From the NCBI GenBank assembly GCA_027310755.1, contig DAIDAE010000005.1:1-41506 (forward strand): a stretch of DNA of 41,506 bases, read 5' to 3'. Below are positions 31,230 to 38,014 of this stretch, piece after piece (position 1 is the first letter of the stretch; every line of letters begins with the position of its first letter). The notes under the pieces are model-generated. The model made no database searches and was not told the origin of the DNA. It worked only from the letters and a program-made list of their open reading frames with translations. The position numbers and the translations under genes are program-made. Source of the DNA: Candidatus Micrarchaeaceae archaeon. GTDB taxonomy: Archaea; Micrarchaeota; Micrarchaeia; Micrarchaeales; Micrarchaeaceae.

Positions 31230-31613
31230 TCATTTGCATATCCATGCGTCGGGCACGGATGGGCAGGACGGGTTTGATCCATCGTGGAGGAAGGTGCATG
31301 TCTTGCCAACCGGGCATGTACCACTAGTACAGCCATTGCCACCAGGGCCTCCGCCGCAGGTATACTATTGTGATATGGTGGTTGTGGTGGTTTTGATGGT
31401 TGTCGTGGTTGCCTTGCAATTAAATACCGGTTTGGCGCCGTTAAGCCCGCAGCCGCTGGTGGAAGTCATCACGCAGGTTTCACCGGAGGGATAGTAACTG
31501 AAGCCGTAGTATTGCCCGCAGAAATTCGAGCCAGGTACGGTGGTGGTGCCCACCGATGTGCTCAATGAGGTGGCGGTTATGGTTGTTGTGGTGCTCGTGG
31601 TTATTGCCGGCGC
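31230..31613 (-). other. UAG-interrupted in-frame extension of the 881-aa gene
   Basis: Past the UAG of the 881-aa gene the same frame stays open for 82 codons, meets a second UAG (31365-31367), then 44 more codons to a UGA (31230-31232). The translation is not random. Thr-rich linkers ('TTSTTTTITATS', 'ATTTTIKTTTTTISQ') separate two similar Cys-rich modules ('PSGETCVMTSTSGCG' and 'CPVGKTCTFLHDGSNPSC', each closing with x-[FW]-x-C-K). The same kind of linker occurs inside the 881-aa protein. It could be a readthrough product, a decayed tail, or a separate small gene (a TTG at 31563-31565 could start 66 aa). A gene for a UAG-decoding tRNA is not in this window. Confidence 0.6.
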
Positions 31614-34259
31614 CTATGCCCTGCAGAGGCTTATCGCGTTGACAAGCGAGGTTTGATTCACTGAAGACAGCGCGTAAACCCCGATCACCGCAATCAGGGC
31701 GGCTATCACTCCCACCATGATAAAGCCGGTGCCGTAGCTCTGGATAGGGCCCCTTCCGGCTCCGGGAAGAAGAGTCGAGCCGGAATACAGCACGGCCCCA
31801 AGAAGCATCATCAAGAGGGCAAATATAAATAGGGAGTCATTTATTGCACCGTAGACGCCGCATGCGATGCCGGCATACGAATTGGGATTCAATGAATTGT
31901 AAACTCCTATTCCTCCCGGGCCGATACCGAATGCACAGCCTGGGCACAAGGAGTTTGGCACCTCCTGTGGGTTCGGGAACGCTGTGCAATACCCATTTGC
32001 GCAATCGACAGACATCGAGGCGAAGAAGGGGGAGAAATACATTGAGTTTGCATTGCAATTCAACCCAAACACGGAGCAGTAATTGGAATAGTCTACTGCG
32101 TATACCAAGTAGTTACCAGTTCCCAGATATTGCGTATCGAAGGGCTGCTCATATGTGAAGTTCTGGCTGTTGCCGTACGTGTTCGTGGTGTACCCGTTCA
32201 ATATGCATGAATCCTCTGCCACGCTATTGCTAGGATTGTAGCTCCAGTACAACAGGGGGCACGAGTAGCTGGGAAGAGTACCACAGCCCGGACCCACAGA
32301 CATGCAGGTCTCGCTTCCTGATGATGTAATGCCAAACAGGTAGCTGCCCCCTCCCCCTCCTGGACAGTTGATGGCCGATATGATCTCTGGCACGGTCAAT
32401 GGAGGAGTATAACTGTAAAGAGCCATGGTGGGCACGGGGGAAATTGCACCACTGCAGGAAAACCCAGGAGTGGGTGCTATCTCTGCGGCCGAGGCGCCGA
32501 GGTTCCTGCCAGCCGCTATGGAATTTTCTGTTCCAGCAAACCCTATGTAGCAGAGATCACCCACCGGACATATCTCTGGCTTTGTCCCGATGGGATTTGA
32601 ATATGACTGCATTGCAACGATCTTGATCATTATCGTGCTGCCTTCCCTGAATTGCTGTGGCGGAGTTACGGAAGGAACAAGGGTAAGCCCGTAGCTCCAG
32701 GAGGGCACCTTTGTTATATTTATTGTGGTGCATGAAGCGAGAGTTGCGGAACTGGGGTTGCCGCTGCTATCGAAATACGCACAGTATTGTGCATAGTGGT
32801 TTACACCAGGCCAGCCGCCATAATCATTGGTGTTTGTAAAGTTTGATATCTGGCATGTCCCGCCCGCGCCGGAGTTGCAGCTGGCGAACACCGTTGGGTC
32901 GTGGAACCAGCAGGCGTTGGAGACCGACGACCAACCGACCAACCATCCGGTCTGGCCGTACTGGCTGCACTGCGCTCCCCCTACGCTACCCAGATTCTGA
33001 GGAGGCTGCACCGTATTGGCAAATATGACAAAGAACGTATCCTTCTGCAAGTTGGACGGGGAGTAACAATTTCCCAGCGTTGCAACAACATTGCCTATCG
33101 CGAAAGATACGTTTGAGGACGTGCCGACCATTATTATGCCGGGATATGCAATCAAGGAATTTGAAAGCGGTGACACAATCCCTGTGCCGCTGCTGCAGGG
33201 CGCTATTGAAGTAGTTGTTGAGCTGCCAGTTGTGGTGGTTGATGATCTGCCAGGTATTGTAGTAGTGGAGGTGGGTGGGGGGCTGCCGCTCGGACAAGTA
33301 TTGCCAGAAGCATACCAAAGTTCCAAAAACTTTGTGAAGGCGGTTATGTTTCCGGGGAGAATATTCAACCAGTCGCCGCTCACGTTGTGGCATGTGCCAA
33401 CTGCATCTTCATAAAACTGCAGTCCTGTTATCGGAGTCCTTCCAGAAGTAAGACCCCCTAGCGTGACTATACTGCCGCCGTTGCTGATGGCATTGGACAT
33501 TATCTGCGTGGCCTCATGGTTTAGGAAGCTGTTGAATGTGTCGCTTGAGGATTGCAGGGATTGCGCCTGGATGCTGAAGATTCGGCCAAGTGGGGGCGGC
33601 AGCGTCGGGTTTCCGGAATAGGTAACGCCTATCTTCTCGCCGTAGTCGCCGTAGTAGAACCTGGTTGCATCGCAGCCCCACTGGCCAGGACAATATGACG
33701 ACAGCGTACCGTTGTCCCCCGTGATATCCAATCCCGGCGCGGGGATGTATATCAAGCCGTGCAGGCGGGCCCACGCAGCGACTATGGACGAATATGACCA
33801 TATGTAATCCTGTTCGGACTGGGGTGTGTTAGGCCATTTCTCATTGTCGTACTGTACGGCCGTGATAGGAACTGGAGATGACGGTACCGGAGGGTTCTTA
33901 CCTGTGCATGTGCTTACGCTCGTGCAACCAGCGAAGCCTTGCCAACTGTCAATTTTAATCATGCAGTGCGCATTCGGTATATATGTGCACTCGGTGTATG
34001 GGCCGCCAGGGTTCACATCCATGTAGGTATTTGGATTGTTGAACCACTGCTGAAGGAGGGCGTTTGACGTGCCTCCCGACATCGGGCTCCCGCTGCATCC
34101 TCCGGAGTTGCAGCCGGTAGCCACGCCGAAGTCGGCTATATTTGAATATTGGTTTATGCCGAGTATCCATGTCTCGGCATATGCACCATATGAAAAATAC
34201 GCAATCAGGATTGAAACGAGAAGAATCGTCCTGCCCCTGCCCGAGAGCGCCATATGCAC
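31614..34259 (-). CDS. Large secreted protein with enzyme-like N-domain and C-terminal pilin domain (881 aa)
   Basis: A signal peptide (about 1-28) is followed by a domain (about 30-310) containing 'VQYDNEKWPNTPQSEQDYIW' and 'LHGLIYIPAPGLDI', a pattern I associate with secreted TIM-barrel proteins that resemble glycoside hydrolases. A Thr-rich linker follows ('TSTTTIPGRSSTTTTGSSTT'), then a beta-rich Cys-containing region to about 790. Last comes a VirB2-like domain (about 801-881: 'IACGVYGAINDSLFIFALLM', 'LLPGAGRGPIQSYGTG'). The ORF stops at UAG three codons after the conserved final Cys, but the frame continues as a coherent extension. The start is GTG 34259 or ATG 34253; the TATA box at 34282-34289 favours a leaderless or 6-nt leader transcript. 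Confidence 0.78.
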   Translation of the reverse strand: MHMALSGRGRTILLVSILIAYFSYGAYAETWILGINQYSNIADFGVATGCNSGGCSGSPMSGGTSNALLQQWFNNPNTYMDVNPGGPYTECTYIPNAHCMIKIDSWQGFAGCTSVSTCTGKNPPVPSSPVPITAVQYDNEKWPNTPQSEQDYIWSYSSIVAAWARLHGLIYIPAPGLDITGDNGTLSSYCPGQWGCDATRFYYGDYGEKIGVTYSGNPTLPPPLGRIFSIQAQSLQSSSDTFNSFLNHEATQIMSNAISNGGSIVTLGGLTSGRTPITGLQFYEDAVGTCHNVSGDWLNILPGNITAFTKFLELWYASGNTCPSGSPPPTSTTTIPGRSSTTTTGSSTTTSIAPCSSGTGIVSPLSNSLIAYPGIIMVGTSSNVSFAIGNVVATLGNCYSPSNLQKDTFFVIFANTVQPPQNLGSVGGAQCSQYGQTGWLVGWSSVSNACWFHDPTVFASCNSGAGGTCQISNFTNTNDYGGWPGVNHYAQYCAYFDSSGNPSSATLASCTTINITKVPSWSYGLTLVPSVTPPQQFREGSTIMIKIVAMQSYSNPIGTKPEICPVGDLCYIGFAGTENSIAAGRNLGASAAEIAPTPGFSCSGAISPVPTMALYSYTPPLTVPEIISAINCPGGGGGSYLFGITSSGSETCMSVGPGCGTLPSYSCPLLYWSYNPSNSVAEDSCILNGYTTNTYGNSQNFTYEQPFDTQYLGTGNYLVYAVDYSNYCSVFGLNCNANSMYFSPFFASMSVDCANGYCTAFPNPQEVPNSLCPGCAFGIGPGGIGVYNSLNPNSYAGIACGVYGAINDSLFIFALLMMLLGAVLYSGSTLLPGAGRGPIQSYGTGFIMVGVIAALIAVIGVYALSSVNQTSLVNAISLCRA

Positions 34260-34281
34260 CGGATAATAATGGCTACATCCT

Positions 34282-34289
34282 TTTAAATA
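34282..34289 (-). promoter_or_regulatory. TATA box of the 881-aa gene
   Basis: The minus-strand element TATTTAAA predicts transcription from about 34260, at or just before the start codon. Confidence 0.55.
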
Positions 34290-34330
34290 TTTAGTTTATC
34301 AGTGTGCAATGTCCCGTTTTCGATGTTAGG

Positions 34331-34702
34331 TCAGAATCCAGGGCAGAACGTGGCTATGTTTGTGGCTGAAGTGCTGAATATCTGGCCGAGCAGCCATGGC
34401 GCCAGCATCGCTATTATCGCGCCTATTGTGCCGCCTATCACCAGGCCCATCGCATATGCTTGCACCTGCCCCCTCGCGGATCCTGGAAGGATCTGCGCAC
34501 CCGAGTAGACTGCGCCCCCCAAAATCATGAGGGTCAATGCCAATATGAACACCGCGTCGTTGACCACAAAGTATACGCTGCATATCGCGTTTGTGACATT
34601 GCTCTGCGCGCCGCTCGTACCGGAGAGCGCCGTCCCCAGCAGCACGAACGCCGTCATCAGCACGCGCAGGATGTTCGGAAGGTTGGCTTCAACTTTGGTC
34701 AT
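34331..34702 (-). CDS. VirB2/CedA1-like pilin (123 aa)
   Basis: This is the second unadorned member of the pilin-like family. A signal peptide (about 1-33, 'LLGTALSGTSGAQ') is followed by 'NAICSVYFVVNDAVFILALT', 'LMILGGAVYSGAQILPGSAR', 'GQVQAYAMGLVIGGTIG' and a second helix 'AIIAMLAPWLLGQIF', ending in 'TFCPGF'. Conserved features shared with the other four are the Cys before helix 1, Y-x-[GS] at the end of helix 1, the PGxxRGxxQxYxxG loop, and a Cys near the C-terminus. The two Cys could form a disulfide outside the cell. It sits between the 881-aa protein and the radical SAM gene and has its own promoter (34731-34742). It may be an alternative major or minor pilin. Confidence 0.8.
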   Translation of the reverse strand: MTKVEANLPNILRVLMTAFVLLGTALSGTSGAQSNVTNAICSVYFVVNDAVFILALTLMILGGAVYSGAQILPGSARGQVQAYAMGLVIGGTIGAIIAMLAPWLLGQIFSTSATNIATFCPGF

Positions 34703-34730
34703 GGAATCGGTCTAGAAAATTGAGACAGTA

Positions 34731-34742
34731 TAGATATATATT
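34731..34742 (-). promoter_or_regulatory. TATA box of the 123-aa pilin gene
   Basis: The minus-strand element AATATATATCTA is centred about 34 bp upstream of the ATG at 34702, giving a leader of about 8 nt. Confidence 0.6.
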
Positions 34743-34770
34743 GTTTACACTCGTGGCGGATACATGCATT

Positions 34771-34788
34771 TGTGAGCTTGCGCTCACA
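34771..34788 (-). terminator. Hairpin at the 3' end of the radical SAM gene
   Basis: The perfect 7-bp stem TGTGAGC/GCTCACA with loop TTGC overlaps the radical SAM stop codon. No long T run follows, so it is a weak terminator or an mRNA 3'-end structure insulating the pilin promoter just downstream. Confidence 0.4.
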
Positions 34789-35842
34789 GGAGACTGCCAA
34801 CATTGCCGACTATGCTCTGGTAGGCCTCGCACGATGTCCATTGCACCGGCTCTTCCCCCCTCTTTATCGCGGACCTTACCTCCTCGGCTTCCCTGCCGGA
34901 CCAGACCTTCCCGAGGGCGAACCCGACCTCCCTGACATTGGCGATCTTCTTGTCCCACATTATCGACGGATATATGTTGCCCCAGCTGTCCAGGAAGAGC
35001 GAGGCCTCGAGGCTCCTGCTTTTCATTGGCTGCTTGCCGGTCTTGGCAAAAACCAGGAGGTTCTTCAGGAATGCGCCCTCGACAAGCTGCATCGGTTCCA
35101 TCTGCATTCTCCTCATCTTCAGGAACTGTTCCAGCTCCGCAACCATGTCGTCGCTGGCAGCCTTCACCTGGCTGTTCTCATTATGGTAATAGTTGGAGGA
35201 GTTCTGCGCCAGGTTTATGTGGAAATCGTTCGCGGTTGTCCCGGGTAGCTCCTTCATGACCTCGTTCACCGTCCTTATCAGCTGCCCCTCGTTGAACTTG
35301 TTTATAGTGTAACCGAAGAGAAAGGAGAAGCCAGGATATTCCTTCTTCATCTCCGTGAATTTCCTTGCGAGGGCCATCACCCTGTCGAAATTGCCCGGCA
35401 CGCCCCTGACCCTGTCGTGGACCTCCCTGTGGCCATCGAGGCTTAGGGTCATCACCACTCTCGGTATGCCAAGCTTCAGTATCTCGGTGAGCCTGCTTAC
35501 CACGAGCTCGTTGCTGCAGAGGGAATTTGTCGGCATCGTGAGGACATAGAGTTTCCTTGATTCCTCCTTGAACGCCCTTGCTATTTCGACTATGTCGCTC
35601 CTCAGGAACGGCTCTCCGCCTGTGAGCTCCACCCATTTAAAGGAATTGTTCTTCTTCGCAAACTCCCTTATCTCCTCTATCGTCAGTTCCCCGGTGGGCT
35701 TGAGCTGCCATATGCTGCAGTGCAGGCACCTGGACTGGCACCTCATCGTTATCGCAAAATTCAGCTTGTAGGGCAGCTGCAGCCTTGTGAAATTAGACCT
35801 CAGCGCCGTGGCCCCCAAACCTATGAATTTATTAGTATGCAT
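34784..35842 (-). CDS. Radical SAM protein
   Basis: The 352-residue protein has the [4Fe-4S]-SAM motif CxxxCxxC ('CQSRCLHC', Cys35, 39, 42), the SAM-binding 'ELTGGEPFL' (72-80), and partial TIM-barrel strands ('RVVMTLSLDGHREVHDRVRG'). It resembles the MoaA/PqqE-like group. The C-terminal region has 'LFLDSWGNIYPS' and 'WTSCEAYQSIVGN', where SPASM-type relatives hold clusters of cysteines; only one remains, so the auxiliary cluster is probably missing. Candidate substrates are a peptide (possibly a pilin or surface protein) or a sugar/lipid intermediate, as glycosyltransferases lie nearby. It is divergent from the TnpB element. A TATA box at 35891-35898 gives a leader of about 26 nt. Confidence 0.85.
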   Translation of the reverse strand: MHTNKFIGLGATALRSNFTRLQLPYKLNFAITMRCQSRCLHCSIWQLKPTGELTIEEIREFAKKNNSFKWVELTGGEPFLRSDIVEIARAFKEESRKLYVLTMPTNSLCSNELVVSRLTEILKLGIPRVVMTLSLDGHREVHDRVRGVPGNFDRVMALARKFTEMKKEYPGFSFLFGYTINKFNEGQLIRTVNEVMKELPGTTANDFHINLAQNSSNYYHNENSQVKAASDDMVAELEQFLKMRRMQMEPMQLVEGAFLKNLLVFAKTGKQPMKSRSLEASLFLDSWGNIYPSIMWDKKIANVREVGFALGKVWSGREAEEVRSAIKRGEEPVQWTSCEAYQSIVGNVGSLL

Positions 35843-35890
35843 GTCCGCACCGTCAGTTCAAATCCGTAAATAGGATATTTGCATTACAGA

Positions 35891-35898
35891 TATTTATA
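35891..35898 (-). promoter_or_regulatory. TATA box of the radical SAM gene
   Basis: The minus-strand element TATAAATA predicts transcription from about 35868. Confidence 0.55.
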
Positions 35899-36010
35899 CC
35901 AGAGCCCCCGATACAATAAGTACGATATGTATCTGCCATATTTGTTGTTTTATCTGGAAATGGTTGTGCGATAGCTAGGCCTTATAAATTCATAGTGGGA
36001 AAACCCACGA

Positions 36011-36031
36011 CTTTCAATCATGGGATGAAAG
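36011..36031 (+). repeat. IS left-end hairpin (copy 2)
   Basis: CTTTCA pairs with TGAAAG around a 9-nt loop, immediately after the GTGGG/CCCAC stem. It is the counterpart of 15596-15615. Confidence 0.6.
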
Positions 36032-36068
36032 CAGGCGCGACACAAAATGTATAAACATTGGCAGGCAA

Positions 36069-37271
36069 GTGAACATGGTCATCTTGAAGACGGCGTATAA
36101 ATTCAGGGCGTATCCTTCGCAGATACAAAAATCAAGACTTCATCACCAGATGTCCCTATCAAAACAGCTATGTAATCTTCTCCTTGAACAATCACAAAAA
36201 CACTTTAAGGATACTGGAAAGACTTTCACAAAATACGACATGAACAAATGGATTACGAAATTCAAGAGAAAGAATCCGGACTTCAATGAACTCCATTCTC
36301 AGGTTTGTCAGAATGTCGCAGACAGAGTATCAAAAGGATACAAAAACTTCTTCAGGAGGATAAGGGAGAGAAAGCAGGGAAAGAAAGTCAGGGTTGGATT
36401 TCCACGTTTCAAATCCTATGTTTCGTCATTGACCTACCCTCAGGACAATGGATTCAAGATAGAAAGGAAAAGAATATCCCTCTCAAAGATAGGAAGAATC
36501 AATTTCGTGAACCATAGGGAAATCGAAGGAAAGGTAAAAACCGCCACAATAAAACAGACCAAATCTCAGGAATGGTATGTCACCATTTCTGTCGAGAAGG
36601 ACGACGTGCCGATATTTTCCAATAATAAACCGCAGGTAGGAATGGATTTGGGACTGAAGGAATACGCAACCTTGTCAGATGGGACAAAAATATCTAATCC
36701 AAGAATCTCCAACAAGTCAATAGACAAACTGAAAACGATTCAGAGGAGATTGTCAAAAAAGAGGAAAGGAGGAAGGAACAGAAGACTTGCAAAAATCAAA
36801 CTTGCAAGAATCTCTGAACACATTGTAAGACAGAGAGGGGATTTCCTTCACAAGACTTCTCATAATCTCGTGAATTCATACTCATTCATTGCATACGAGG
36901 AATTGAAGATTGCAAATATGGTAAAGAACCATAATCTTGCAAGGCAGATAACGGACGTTTCTTGGGGAAACTTCATCCAATATCTTTGCTACAAGGCTGA
37001 GAACGCTGGTTGCAAAGTGGTTGGAGTGAACCCAGAGAATACCTCGAAAACATGCAGTGGATGTGGAAATATACAGGACATTGAATTGAGCGAAAGGACA
37101 TATCTCTGTCGGCGATGCGGACTGAAAATTGACAGGGATTTGAACGCATCAATCAATATCCTAACTACCGCAGGACTTGCGGGAAGTAACGCCTCTGGAG
37201 ACGTTGTAAGACCTCAACTACGGGAGGCTGTCGTCGTTGAATCAGGAACTAAATTTGGTGTTTCACGATGA
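36069..37271 (+). CDS. tnpB: TnpB RNA-guided nuclease (copy 2)
   Basis: The 400-residue TnpB has intact RuvC residues ('GMDLGLK', 'AYEELKIANM', 'IDRDLNASINIL') and an intact zinc finger ('CSGCG...CRRCG'). It shares with copy 1 the 'LTYPQDNGFKIE' and 'NTSKTCSGCG' regions, but the two are clearly different lineages. The ORF begins at GTG 36069; the ATG at 36075 two codons later is the more likely start. The stop overlaps the ATG of the glycosyltransferase by 4 nt (ATGA), creating an accidental translational coupling. It is AT-richer than the flanking genes. The predicted guide RNA 3' end is at the right-end hairpin, with the guide ACTTTCTATAGTTATACCAA read from the glycosyltransferase gene. Confidence 0.93.
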   Translation: MNMVILKTAYKFRAYPSQIQKSRLHHQMSLSKQLCNLLLEQSQKHFKDTGKTFTKYDMNKWITKFKRKNPDFNELHSQVCQNVADRVSKGYKNFFRRIRERKQGKKVRVGFPRFKSYVSSLTYPQDNGFKIERKRISLSKIGRINFVNHREIEGKVKTATIKQTKSQEWYVTISVEKDDVPIFSNNKPQVGMDLGLKEYATLSDGTKISNPRISNKSIDKLKTIQRRLSKKRKGGRNRRLAKIKLARISEHIVRQRGDFLHKTSHNLVNSYSFIAYEELKIANMVKNHNLARQITDVSWGNFIQYLCYKAENAGCKVVGVNPENTSKTCSGCGNIQDIELSERTYLCRRCGLKIDRDLNASINILTTAGLAGSNASGDVVRPQLREAVVVESGTKFGVSR

Positions 37272-38002
37272 CCAATCAAAAGAACGCCATTGGAAGCCAA
37301 CGACATTCGGTCGTTGGAGGATGTCAACTTTCTATAGTTATACCAACCCTGAACGAGGAGAAGAATATAGGGCGCCTGCTCGTGCAGGTCAAAAGGATTG
37401 TGGGCAGCTACAGCCATGAGATAATAGTGGTGGACGGTGGCGCCGGCGGGCCCTCGGAGGATGGCACGGTCAGGACAGCAAGGAGGCACGGGGCAACGGT
37501 GCTGTATGACAATGCTGGAAAGGGCTCCGCCCTGATAAGGGGGTTCAGGGCGGCAAGGGGCAGCATAATAATCTCGATGGATGCGGACCTGTCGCACAGG
37601 CCGAAGGAGCTAAAACTGCTCATTTCGGGGATAGAATCGGGCTATGACATCTGCGTGGGCTCCAGGTTCATGTCAGGCGGCGGCTCGGCCGACATGCCAC
37701 CCTTCCGCGTATTCGGGAACAAGGTGTTCGTTGCAATGGTGAACCTTCTCTATGGCTCCAGGTACTCCGACATGTGCTACGGATACAGGAGCTTCACAAA
37801 GCACGCGCTCAGGAGGATAAGGCTGCGGGAGAAAGGGTTTGGCATCGAGACCGAGATAAACATAAACGCCAGGAAGGCGGGGCTGAAGGTCCTCGAGGTG
37901 CCGAGCTTCGAGAAGAAGAGGGCGGAGGGAGAGGGAAAATTGAGGAGCTTCAACGACGGCCTTGTCATACTGGGCGTAATAGCAAAGAATCTTTTTGTCT
38001 AG
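37268..38002 (+). CDS. GT2 glycosyltransferase (polyprenyl-phosphate sugar type), IS-derived start
   Basis: This GT-A fold enzyme begins, in its conserved part, at 'LSIVIPTLNEEKNIGRLL' and has 'VVDGG' plus 'EDGT', the DxD motif 'SMDADLSHRP', and 'VGSRFMSGGG' typical of dolichol-phosphate mannose synthase-like family 2 enzymes. 'MCYGYRSFTKHALRRI' is also common in these proteins. It should transfer a sugar from a nucleotide donor to a polyprenyl phosphate or glycan at the membrane. The first approximately 19 residues (MTNQKNAIG...GGC) are encoded by the IS right end, and no native start codon remains in frame, so the gene is an insertion-modified version of a shorter protein. The C-terminus ends with a short hydrophobic segment without clear membrane helices. 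Confidence 0.85.
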   Translation: MTNQKNAIGSQRHSVVGGCQLSIVIPTLNEEKNIGRLLVQVKRIVGSYSHEIIVVDGGAGGPSEDGTVRTARRHGATVLYDNAGKGSALIRGFRAARGSIIISMDADLSHRPKELKLLISGIESGYDICVGSRFMSGGGSADMPPFRVFGNKVFVAMVNLLYGSRYSDMCYGYRSFTKHALRRIRLREKGFGIETEININARKAGLKVLEVPSFEKKRAEGEGKLRSFNDGLVILGVIAKNLFV

Positions 38003-38014
38003 CCCGCATTTTTT

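Larger units (their letters stand above)
35985..37326 (+). mobile_element. TnpB-only IS200/IS605-type element (copy 2)
   Basis: The left end begins near TTCATAGTGGGAAA with a GTGGG-AAAA-CCCAC stem (35995-36008) and a CTTTCA...TGAAAG hairpin (36011-36031). The right end is the hairpin CCAACGAC-ATTCG-GTCGTTGG (37297-37317) followed by AGGATGTCA, matching copy 1. No tnpA is present. It has inserted directly in front of a glycosyltransferase gene and supplies that gene's start codon. Element ends are conserved between copies, while the TnpB proteins have diverged considerably. Confidence 0.8.

Noticed and set aside
31365-31616. Genome-wide reassignment of UAG to pyrrolysine
   Set aside because: Many genes in this window (toxin, antitoxin, archease, Nudix-UDG, KH protein, 1152-aa gene) end at UAG with normal family lengths, so UAG is an ordinary stop; only local readthrough or decay is considered.
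24488-34702. Type IV pilin/archaellin (class III signal peptide) system
   Set aside because: The small proteins have ordinary signal peptides and two helices, not a single N-terminal pilin helix, and no PilB/FlaI-type ATPase or PilC/FlaJ is present.
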